This document shows, piece after piece, positions 32,666 through 44,300 of a stretch of 64,000 nucleotides of DNA. Location of the stretch: positions 58,365,487 to 58,429,486 of the forward strand of contig NC_087067.1 in NCBI RefSeq assembly GCF_963678635.1, in the 5' to 3' direction. The notes under the pieces are model-generated. The model worked only from the letters and a program-made list of their open reading frames with translations. It had not been told where the DNA came from and made no database searches. Positions within the stretch are counted from its first letter, which is position 1; each line of letters opens with the position of its first letter. Position numbers and translations under genes: made by a program. The DNA is from Symsagittifera roscoffensis (taxonomy: Eukaryota; Xenacoelomorpha; Acoela; Convolutidae).

Positions 32666-33073
32666 TGAGTTATGACTGGGGCGTAACTCATAGAGTAATT
32701 TCGGATAGGGTACACCGTCTGCTCGTCACGCTATCTTATTTTCGGCCGGATAGATTCGTGCAACTTCTTAGTCTAATACCGATCCTAATCTTACTCTTAT
32801 ACTATCTAGTCTCAGGTTGTTTAACTAGTCTCTGCTAGGCTCAATAGATCTAGGGTATACTGGTTTATTGCGGCTGCTGAAGTGCTCGGGAGAGTCCAAC
32901 TAATTTCTAAGTTAAATTCAAATCTCTCTGGTGCTGAAATTACAAGTAACTTCAGCACTTACAAATAAGTGGGTTGTTAGTTAGATGGATCATGATTGGT
33001 TAATATTAAATACTTTACATTGGTAAAACATTTAATTTATCCAATCATAAAATATAGTTTAGATCAGGTTCCA
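32666..33073 (-). repeat. 5' LTR of the retroelement
   Basis: Direct repeat of 14223-14630, 408 bp, with no difference found by eye. It would carry the promoter: in element direction AT-rich U3 includes CCAAT-like motifs (ACCAATG, AACCAATC) and TATA-like stretches such as TATTTAATA. The exact U3/R/U5 limits cannot be set without transcript ends. Confidence 0.97.
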
Positions 33074-33077
33074 ATGG
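33074..33077. repeat. Target site duplication, right (ATGG)
   Basis: Matches 14219-14222 on the other side of the element, and is followed by the satellite sequence GTACAAAAA. Confidence 0.95.
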
Positions 33078-36000
33078 GTACAAAAAAAAATCATCAAAAA
33101 ACAGCAAAAAAAGTTTGTTTATTTAAAAAGTCAATCAGGAAGTAGACAAAAGCTGGTCTTATTAATAACAGTGTCTTGGAGGATATTTTGATCTATCATT
33201 TAAGACTCAAAGAGAATTTTATTTATTTTTTCTTGAAAAAAAAAGTTTCAAAAAAATACAAGTGTTAACTTTGTAGGTTCAGACCCCAGGTTACTGGAAA
33301 TAGGCGCAAAATGACGCACACATTAAGCACTTAAACTGAAGATCAAAAAAAAATAAAGGGTGTCAGAGGGCTGGCTCAAGAGGCACAGCCCTCTGACTTG
33401 TACCCATATGCCAGAAAATCTGACACATGGGTACAAAAAAAAATCATCAAAAAACAGCAAAAAACAGTTTTCTTTTTTTAAAAATTCAACCAGGACGTAG
33501 AAAAGAGCTGATCTTTTTAATAAACAGTGTCTTGGAGGATATTTTGTTCTATCATTTAAGACTTAAAGAGAATTTTTTTTTTTTGAAAAAATAGTTTCAA
33601 AAAATTACAAGTGTTAACTTTGTAGGTTCAGACCCCAGGTTACTGGAAATAGGCGCAAAATGACGCACACATTAAGCACTTAAACTGAAGATAAAAAAAA
33701 AGAAGGTTGTCAGAGGGCTGGCTCAAGAGGCACAGCCCTCTGACCTGTACCCATATGCCAGAAAATCTGACACATGGGTACAAAAAAAAATCATCAAAAA
33801 CAGCAAAAAACAGTTTTATTTGTTAAAAAAAAATTCAACCAGGACATAGAAAAGAGCTGATCTTATTAATAAACAGTGTCTTGGAGGATATTTTAATCTA
33901 TCATTTAAGACTTAAAGAGAATTTTTTTTTTTTGAAATAAAAAGTTTCAAAAAATTACAAGTGATAACTTTGTAGGTTCAGACCCCAGATTACTGGAAAT
34001 AGGCGCAAAATGGCGCACACATTGAGCACTTAAACTGAAGGTCAAAAAAAATAAAGGGTGTCAGAGGGCTGGCTCAAGAGGCACAGCCCTCTGACCTGTA
34101 CCCATATGCCAGAAAATCTGACACATGTGTACAAAAAAAAATCATCAAAAAACAGTTTTCTTTGTTTAAAAATTCAACCAGGACGTAGAAAAAAGCTGAT
34201 CTTTTTAATAAACAGTGTCTTGGAGGTTATTTTGATCTATTAATTTAGACTTAAAGACAATTTTTTTTTTGAAAAAAAAGTTTCAAAAAATTACAAGTGT
34301 TAACTCTGTAGGTTCAGACCCCAGGTTACTGGAAATAGGCGCAAAATGACGCACACATTAAACACTTAAACTGAAGATCAAAAAAAAATAAAGGGTGTAA
34401 GAGGGCTGGCTCAAGAGGCACAGCCCTCTGACCTGTACCCATATGCCAGAAAATCTGAGACATGGGTACAAAAAAAACATCAAAAAACAGCAAAAAACAG
34501 TTTTCTTTGTTTAAAAATTCAACCAGGACGTAGAAAAGAGCTGATCGTTTTAATAAACAGTGTCTTAGAGGATATTTTGATCTATCATTTAAGACTTAAA
34601 GAGAATTTTTTTTTTAAATATTCAAAAAATTACAAGTGTTAACTTTGTAGGTTCAGACCCCAGGTTACTTGAAATAGGCGCAAAATAAGGCACACATTGA
34701 GCACTTAAAATGAAGTTCAAAAAAACAAAGGGTGTTAGAGGGCTGGCTCAAGAGGCACAGCCCTCTGACCTGTACCCATATGCCAGAAAATCTGACACAT
34801 GGGTACAAAAAAAATCATCAAAAAACAGCAAAAAACAGTTTTCTTTGTTCGAAAAATTCAACCAGGACGTAGAAAAAAGCTGATCTTTTTAATAAACAGT
34901 GTCGTGGAGGATATTTTAATCTATCATTTAAGACTTAAAGAGAATTTTTATTTTTTTTTTTGAAAAAATAAGTTTCAAAAAAGTACAAGTGTTAACTTTG
35001 TAGGTCCAGACCCCAGGTTACTGGAAATAGGCGCAAAATGACGCACACATTAAACACTTAAACTGAAGATCAAAAAAAAATAAAGGGTGTTAGAGGGCTG
35101 GCTCAAGAGGCACAGCCCTCTGACCTGTACCCATATGCCAGAAAATCTGACACATGGGTACAAAAAAAATCATCAAAAAACAGCAAAAAACAGTTTTCTT
35201 TGTTTGAAAAATTCAACCAGGACGTAGAAAAAAGCTGATCTTTTTAATAAACAGTGTCGTGGAGGATATTTTAATCTATCATTTAAGACTTAAAGAGAAT
35301 TTTTTTTTTTTTTTTGAAAAAAAAAATTTCAAAAAAGTACAAGTGTTAACTTTGTAGGTTCAGACCCCAGGTTACTGGAAATAGGCGCAAAATTACGCAC
35401 ACATTGAGCACTTAAACTGAAGGTCAAAAAAATTAAAGGGTGTCAGGGGCTGCCTCAAGAGGCACAGCCCTCTGACCTGTACCCATATGCCAGAAAATCT
35501 GACACATGGGTACAAAAAAAATCATCAAAAAACAGCAAAAAACAGTTTTGTTTGTTTAAAAAATTCAACCAGGATGTAGAAAAGAGCTGATCTTATTAAT
35601 GAACAGTGTCTTGGAGGATATTTTGATCTATCATTTAAGTCTTAGAGATTTTTTTTTTTTTTTGAAAAAATAAGTTTCAAAAAATTACAAGCGTTAACTT
35701 TGTAGGTTCAGACCCCAGATTACTGGAAATAGGCGCAAAAAGACGCACACATTGAGCACTTAAACTGAAGGTCAAAAAAAAATAAAGGGTGTCAGAGGGC
35801 TGGCTCAAGAGGCACAGCCCTCTGACCTGTACCCATATGCCAGAAAATCTGACACATGGGTACAAAAAAACATCATCAAAAAACAGCAAAAAACAGTTTT
35901 TTGTTTAAAAAATTCAACCAGGACGTAGAAAAGAGCTGATCATATTAATAAACAGTGTCGTGGAGGATAATTTGATCTATCATTTAAGACTTAAAGAGAA

Positions 36001-38361
36001 TTTTTTTTTTTTTTTTTTGAAAAAATAAGTTTCAAAAAAGTACAAGTGTTAACTTTGTAGCTCCAGACCCCAGATTACTGGAAATAGGCGCAAAATGACG
36101 CACACATTAAGCAATTAAACTGAAATTCAAAAAGAAATAAAGGGTGTCAGAGGGCTGGCTCAAGAGGCACAGCCCTCTGACCTGTACCCATATGCCAGAA
36201 AATCTGACACATGGGTACAAAAAAAATCATCAAAAAACAGCAAAAAACAGTTTTGTTTGTTTAAAAAATTCAACCAGGATGTAGAAAAGAGCTGATCTTA
36301 TTAATGAACAGTGTCTTGGAGGATATTTTGATCTATCATTTAAGTCTTAGAGATTTTTTTTTTTTTTGAAAAAATAAGTTTCAAAAAATTACAAGTGTTA
36401 ACTTTGTAGGTTCAGACCCCAGATTACTGGAAATAGGCGCAAAAAGACGCACACATTGAGCACTTAAACTGAAGGTCAAAAAAATAAAGGGTGTCAGAGG
36501 GCTGGCTCAAGAGGCACAGCCCTCTGACCTGTACCCATATGCCAGAAAATCTGACACATGGGTACAAAAAAACATCATCAAAAAACAGCAAAAAACAGTT
36601 TTTTGTTTAAAAAATTCAACCAGGGCGTAGAAAAGAGCTGATCTTATTATTAAACAGTGTCGTGGAGGATAATTTCATCTATCATTTAAGACTTAAAGAG
36701 AATTTTATTTATTTTTTTTGTGAAAAAAAAGTTTCAAAAAATTACAAGTGTTAACTTTGTAGGTTCAGACCCCAGATTATTGTAAATAGGCGCAAAATGA
36801 CGCACACGTTGAGCACTTAAACTGAAGGTCAAAAAAAAGGGTGTCAGAGGGCTGGCTCAAGAGGCAGAGCCCTCTGACCTGTACCTATATGCCAGAAAAT
36901 CTGACACATGGGTACAAAAAAAATCATCAAAAAACAGCAAAAAACAGTTTTCTTTGTTTAAAAAATTCAACCAGGACGTAGAAAAGAGCTGATCTTAATA
37001 ATAAACAGTGTCTTGGAGGATGTTTTGATCTATCATTTAAGACTTAAAGAATTTTTTTTTTTTTTTTTTGAAAAAAAAATTTCAAAAATTTTAAGTGTTA
37101 ACTTTGTAGGTTCAGACCCCAGATTACTGGAAATAGGCGCAAAATGACGCACAAATTGAGCACTTAAACTGAAGGTCAAAAAAATAACGGGTGTCAGAGG
37201 GCTGGCTCAAGAGGCACAGCCCTCTGACCTGTACCCATATGCCAGAAAATCTGACACATGGGTACAAAAAAAATCAAAAAACAGCAAAAAACAGTTTTCT
37301 TTGTTTAAAAAATTCAACCAGGACGTAGAAAAGAGCTGATCTTAATAATAAACAGTGTCTTGGAGGATATTTTGAACTATCATTTAAGACTTAAAGAAAA
37401 TCTTTTTTTTTTTTGAAAAAAAAAGTTTCAAAAAAATACAAGTGTTAACTTTGTAGGTTCAGACCCCAGATTATTGGAAATAGGCGCAAAATGACGCACA
37501 TGTTGAGCACTTAAACTGAAGGTCAAAAAAAATAAAGGGTGTCAGAGGGCTGGCTCAAGAGGCACAGCCCTCTGACCTGTACCTATATGCCAGAAAATCT
37601 GACACATGGGTACAAAAAAAATCATCAAAAAACAGCAAAAAACAGTTTTCTTTGTTTAAAAAATTCAACCAGGACGTAGAAAAGAGCTGATCTTAATAAT
37701 AAACAGTGTCTTGGAGGATATTTTGATCTATCATTTAAGACTTAAAGAATTTTTTTTTTTTTTTTTTTGAAAAAAAATTTCAAAAATTACAAGTGTTAAC
37801 TTTGTAGGTTCAGACCCCAGATTACTGGAAATAGGCGCAAAATGACGCACACATTGAGCACTTAAACTGAAGGTCAAAAAAAATAACGGGTGTCAGAGGG
37901 CTGGCTCAAGAGGCACAGCCCTCTGACCTGTACCCATATGCCAGAAAATCTGACACATGGGTACAAAAAAAAATCATCAAAAAACAGCAAAAAACGGTTT
38001 GTTTATATAAAAAAATTCAACCAGAAAGAAGAAAAGAGCTGATCTTATTATTAAACAGTGTCTTGGAGGATATTTTGAACTATCATTTAAGACTTAAAGA
38101 AAATCTTTTTTTTTTTTTGAAAAAAAAAGTTTCAAAAAAATACAAGTGTTAACTTTGTAGGTCCAGACCCCAGATTACTGGAAATAGGCGCAAAATGACT
38201 CACACATTGAGCAGTTAAACTGAAGATCAAAAAAAATAAAGGGTGTCAGAGGGCTGGCTAAAGAGGCACAGCCCTCTGACCTGTACCCATATGCCAGAAA
38301 ATCTGACACATGGGTACAAAAAAAATCAAAAAACAGCAAAAAACGGTTTCCTTTGTTTAAA
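33074..38361. repeat. Satellite 1, right array
   Basis: The ~355-bp units resume in the same orientation and register for about 15 units. The first ~620 bp complete the higher-order repeat copy interrupted at 14222. Later units are more diverse, with point changes in the hairpins (for example CAGAGCCC near 36865) and shortened cores (near 34140). The array stops inside a unit at about 38357-38365, where satellite 2 starts. No gene is seen. Confidence 0.96.
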
Positions 38362-41300
38362 ATTAACCCTTCCCAGGTACTCTTAATAAGTTATAAAGGC
38401 ATTACAAAACCCAAAAAGGCAGCACTGGCTTTCATATTTGTGAAAACTCACATAATGTCTGGTAGTCAAGACCAAAAAGAAAGAAAAACTGTCAGTAATG
38501 TGACGACATTTTTTTCGAACAAAAAATCACCACAGCGCAAATTCTCTTCTGCAACTATCGCCTACCTAGTAGATTTGACGAATGAAACAACAATCAACAC
38601 ATCAAAATGACTTAACTAGCCACACACTGTCCTCAAAAATGAAAAAACTTGTACCACAAAAATCATATAAAAGATGAACACAAAAAAAGACATATCTCAG
38701 AAACATTAACCTCCAAATCAAAAACTTAGTACTCCCAGGAACTGTCAGCATGTCCACAACGCATTAACACCCCGAAAAAGCGTCGCTGGGTATTTCAAAG
38801 ATGTCAAAACTGAAGAAACATTCAGTAGCCAAGACCAAAAGATAGTGGAAACTACCAATTTGTGACAACTTTATTGAGACAAAAACACTCCAGCGCGAAT
38901 TCGCCAGTGCAACAATCGCAACACTAGTAGAATTGAATAATTGAACAAAAATGGACACATCAAAAAAACTATGTAAACCAGTCACTGTGATCAAAAATGG
39001 AAGAACTTGTAAGGAGAAAAACCGCATCACTGATAGACACATAAAAAGACATGATTCCAGGAAAAAAAGTGAAATCAATAATAAAGCCTTCCCAGGTACC
39101 CTTGACAAGTTATAAAGGCATTACCAAACCCAAAAAGGTACCACTGTCTTTCAAATTTGTGAAAACTCAAATAATGTCTGGTAGTCAAGACCAAAAAGAA
39201 AGAAAAACTGCCAGTACTGTGACGACAATTTTTTTCGAACAAAAAATCACCACAGCGCAAATTCGCTTCTGCAACTATCGCTTTCCTAGTAGATCTGACG
39301 AATGAAACAACAATGAACACATCAATATAACTTAACTAGCCACACACTGTCCTCAAAAATGAAAAAACTTGTACCACAAAAAACCGCATAAAAGATGAAC
39401 ACAGAAAAAGACATATTTCAGAAACACAAATACAAAAATTAAAAACTTAGTACTCCCAGGAACCGTCAGCACGTCCACAACGCATTAACACCCCGAAAAG
39501 GCGTCCTTGGGTATTTCAAAGATGTCAAAACTGAAGAAACATTCAGTAGCCAAGACCAAAAGATAGTGGAATCTACCAATTTGTGACAACTTTATTGAGA
39601 TAAAATCACTCTAGCGCGAATTCGCTAGTGCAACAATCGCAACACGAGTAAAAGTGAATAAATGAACAAAAATGAGTACATCAAAAAAACTATGTCAGCC
39701 AGTCACTGTGATCAAAAATGGAAAAACGTCTAACGAGAAAAACCGCATCACTGACAGCACATAAAAAGACATGGTTCCAGGAAAAAAAGTGAAGTCAATA
39801 GTTAAGCCTTCCCAGGTACCCTTAACAAGTTATAAAGGCATCACCAAACCCAAAAAGGCACCACTGTCTTTAAAATTTGTGAAAACTCAAATAATGTCTG
39901 GTAGTCAAGATCAAAAAGAATGAAAAACTGCCAGTACTGTGACGACAATTTTTTTCGAACAAAAAATCACCACAGCGCAAATTCGCTTCTGCAACTATCG
40001 CCTAACCAGTAGATTTGACGAATGAAACAACAATGAACGCATCAAGATGACTTAACTAGCCACACGCTGTCCTCAAAAATGAAAAAAATTTGTACCACAA
40101 AAAATCGCATCAAAGATGAACACAAAAAAAGACATAATTCAGAAACATAAATACCAAAATTAAAAACTTAGTACTCCCAGGAACCGTCATCATGTCCACA
40201 ACGAATTAACACCCCGAAAAAGCGTCCCTGGGTTTTTCAAAGATGTCAAAACTGAAGAAACATTTAGTAGCCAGGACCAAAAGATAGTGGAAACTACCAA
40301 TTTGTGACAATTTTATTGAGATAAAATCACTCCAGCGCAAATTCGCTAGTGCAAAAACCGCAACACGAGTTGAATTGAATAAATGAACAAAAATGAGCAC
40401 ATCAAAAAAACTATGTCAGCCAGTCACTGTGATCAAAAATGGAAAATCGTGTAACGAGAAAAACCGCATCACTGACAGACACATAAAAAGACATGATTCC
40501 AGGGAAAAAAAGTGAAATCAATAGTTAAGCCTTCCCAGGTACCCTTAAAAAGTTATAGAGGCATCACCAAACCCAAAAAGGCACCACTGTCTTTAAAATT
40601 TGTGAAAACTCAAATAATGTCTGGTAGTCAAGACCAAAAAGAATGAAAAACTGCCAGTACTGTGACGACAATTTTTTTCGAACAAAAAATCACCACAGCG
40701 CAAATTCGCTTCTGCAACTATCGCCTAACCAGTAGATTTGACGAATGAAACAACAATGAACGCATCAAGATGACTTAACTAGCCACACGCTGTCCTCAAA
40801 AATGAAAAAAGTTTGTACCACAAAAAATCGCATCAAAGATGAACACAAAAAAAGACATAATTCAGAAACATAAATACCAAAATTGAAAACTTAGTACTCC
40901 CAGGAACCGTCATCATGTCCACAACGAATTAACACCCCGAAAAAGCGTCCCTGGGTTTTTCAAAGATGTCAAAACTGAAGAAACATTCAGTAGCCAAGAC
41001 CAAAAGATAGTGGAAACTACCAATTTGTGACAATTTTTTTGAGATAAAATCACTCCAGCGCAAATTCGCTAGTGCAACAACCGCAACACGAGTTGAATTG
41101 AATAAATGAACAAAAATGAGCACATCAAAAAAACTATGTCAGCCAGTCACTGTGATCAAAAATGGAAAATCGTGTAACGAGAAAAACCGCATCACTGACA
41201 GACACATAAAAAGACATGATTCCAGGGAAAAAAAGTGAAATCAAAAGTTAAGCCTTCCCAGGTACCCTTAACAAGTTATAAAGGCATCACCAAACCCAAA

Positions 41301-44300
41301 AAGGCACCACTGTCTTTAAAATTTGTGAAAACTCAAATAATGTCTGGTAGTCAAGACCAAAAAGAATGAAAAACTGCCAGTACTGTGACGACAATTTTTT
41401 TCGAACAACAAATCACCACAGCGCAAATTCGCTTCTGCAACTATCGCCTAACCAGTAGATTTGACGAATGAAACAACAATGAACGCATCAAGATGACTTA
41501 ACTAGCCACACGCTGTCCTCAAAAATGAAAAAAATTTGTACCACAAAAAATCGCATCAAAGATGAACACAAAAAAAGACATAATTCAGAAACATAAATAC
41601 CAAAATTAAAAACTTAGTACTCCCAGGAACTGTCATCATGTCCACAACGAATTAACACCCCGAAAAAGCGTCCCTGGGTTTTTCAAAGATGTCAAAACTG
41701 AAGAAACATTTAGTAGCCAGGACCAAAAGATAGTGGAAACTACCAATTTGTGACAACTTTATTGAGACAAAATCACTCCATCGCGAATTCGCTAGTGCAA
41801 CAATCGCAACACTAGTAGAATTGAATATATGAACAAAAATGAGCATTTCAAAGAAACTATGTCAGCCAGTCACTGTGATCAAACATGGAAAAACGTGACC
41901 AAAAGACCAAAAAGAAAGAAAAACTGCCAGTACTGTGACAATTTTTTTCGAACAAAAAATCACCACAGCGCAAATTCGCTTCTGCAACTATCGCTTTCCT
42001 AGTAGATCTGAAGAATGAAACAACAATGAACACATCAAGATAACTTAACTAGCCACACACTGTCCTCGAAAATGAAAAATTTTGTACCACAAAAAACCGC
42101 ATAAAAGATGAACACAGAAAAAGACATATTTCAGAAACACAAATACCAAAATTAAAAACTTAGTTCTCCCAGGAACCGTCAGCACGTCCACCACGCATTA
42201 ACACCCCGAAAAAGCGTCCCTGGGTATTTCAAAGATGTCAAAACTGAAGAAACATTCAGTAGCCAAGACCAAAAGATAGTGGAAACTACCAATTTGTGAC
42301 AACTTTATTGAGATAAAATCACTCAAGCGCGAATTCGCTAGTGCAATAATCGCAACACGAGTAGAATTGAATAAATGAACAAAAATGAGCACATCAAAAA
42401 AACTATGTCAGCCAGTCACTTTGATCAAAAATGGAAAAACGTGTAACGAGAAAAACCGCATCACTGACAGCACATAAAAAGACATGATTCCAGGAAAAAA
42501 AGTGAAATCGATAATTAAGCCTCCCCAGGTACCCTTAACAAGTTATAAAGGCATCAACAAACCCAAAAAGGCACCACTGTCTTTAAAATTTGTGAAAACT
42601 CAAATAATGTCTAGTAGTCAAGACCAAAAAGAAAGAAAAACTGCCAGTACTGTGACGACAATTTTTTTCGAACAAAAAATCACCACAGCGCAAATTCGCT
42701 TCTGCAACTATCGCCTAACCAGTAGATTTGACGAATGAAACAACAAGGAACACATCAAGATGACTTAACTAGCCACACGCTGTCCTCAAAAATGAAAAAA
42801 TTTGTTCCACAAAAAATCGCATCAAAGATGAACACAAAAAAGACATAATTCAGAAACATAAATACCAAAATTAAAAACTTAGTACTCCCAGGAACCGTCA
42901 TCATGTCCACAACGAATTAACACCCCGAAAAAGCGTCCCTGGGTATTTCAAAGATGTCAAAACTGAAGAAACATTCAGTAGCCAGGACAAAAAGATAGTG
43001 GAAACTACCAATTTGTGACAACTTTATTGAGACAAAATCACAAGAACACATCTTTATTGAGACAAGATAACTTAACTAGCCACACACTGTCCTCAAAAAT
43101 GAAAAATTTTGTACCACAAAAAACCGCATAAAAGATGAACACAGAAAAAGACATATTTCAGAAACACAAATACCAAAATTAAAAACTTAGTACTCCCAGG
43201 ATTCGTCAGCACGTCCACAACGGATTAACACCCCGAAAAGGCGTCCCTGGGTATTTCAAAGATGTCAAAACTAGAAACATTCAGTAGCCAAGACCAAAAG
43301 ATAGTGGAAACTACCAATTTGTGACAATTTTATTGAGATAAAATCACTCCAGCGCAAATTCGCTAGTGCAACAACCGCAACACGAGTAGAATTGAATAAA
43401 TGAACAAAAATGAGCACATCAAAAAAACTATGTCAGCCAGTCACTGTGATCAAAAATGGAAAATCGTGTAACGAGAAAAACCGCATCACTGACAGACACA
43501 TAAAAAGACATGATTCCAGGGAAAAAAAGTGAAATCAATAATTAAGCCTTCCCAGGTACCCTTAACAAGTTATAAAGGCATCACCAAACCCAAAGAGGCA
43601 CCACTGTCTTTAAAATTTGTGAAAACTCAAAAAATGTCTGGTAGTCAAGACCAAAAAGAAAGAAAAACTGCCAGTATTGTGACGACAATTTTTTTCGAAC
43701 AAAAAATCACCACAGCGCAAATTCGCTTCTGCAACTATCGCCTAACCAGTAGATTTGACGAATGAAACAACAAGTAACACATCAAGATGACTTAACTAGC
43801 CACACGCTGTCCTCAAAAATGAAAAAATTTGTTCCACAAAAAATCGCATCAAAGATGAACACAAAAAAGACATAATTCAGAAACATAAATACCAAAATTA
43901 AAAACCTAGTACTCCCAGGAACCGTCATCATGTCCACAACGAATTAACACCCCGAAAAAGCGTCCCTGGGTATTTCAAAGATGTCAAAACTGAAGAAACA
44001 TTCAGTAGCCAGGACAAAAAGATAGTGGAAACTACCAATTTGTGACAACTTTATTGAGACAAAATCACTCCATCGCGAAATCGCTAGTGCAACAATCGCA
44101 ACACTAGTAGATTTGAATATATGAACAAAAATGAGCAAATCAAAAAAAACTATGTCAGCCAGTCACTGTGATCAAACATGGAAAAACGAGTAACGAGAAA
44201 AACCGCATCACTGATAGACACATAAAAAGACATGATTCCAGGAAAAAAAAGTGAGATCAATAATTAGGCCTTCCCAGGTACCCTTAACAAGTTATAAAGG

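Larger units (their letters stand above)
14223..33073 (-). mobile_element. Complete 18.85-kb Ty3/gypsy-type LTR retroelement with envelope-like and accessory genes
   Basis: The element has two 408-bp LTRs with TG...CA ends, a 4-bp target duplication, a primer-binding site next to the right LTR and a long Gag-Pol frame on the minus strand. Its order of protease, RT, RNase H and integrase is that of Ty3/gypsy elements and retroviruses. The length is well above the usual 5-10 kb because of a long leader, an enlarged Gag-Pol and at least five extra open frames downstream of pol. The main frames are open and the two LTRs appear identical by eye, so insertion was recent and the copy may be functional. 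The clade within Ty3/gypsy and the host cannot be named from sequence inspection alone. Confidence 0.96.
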
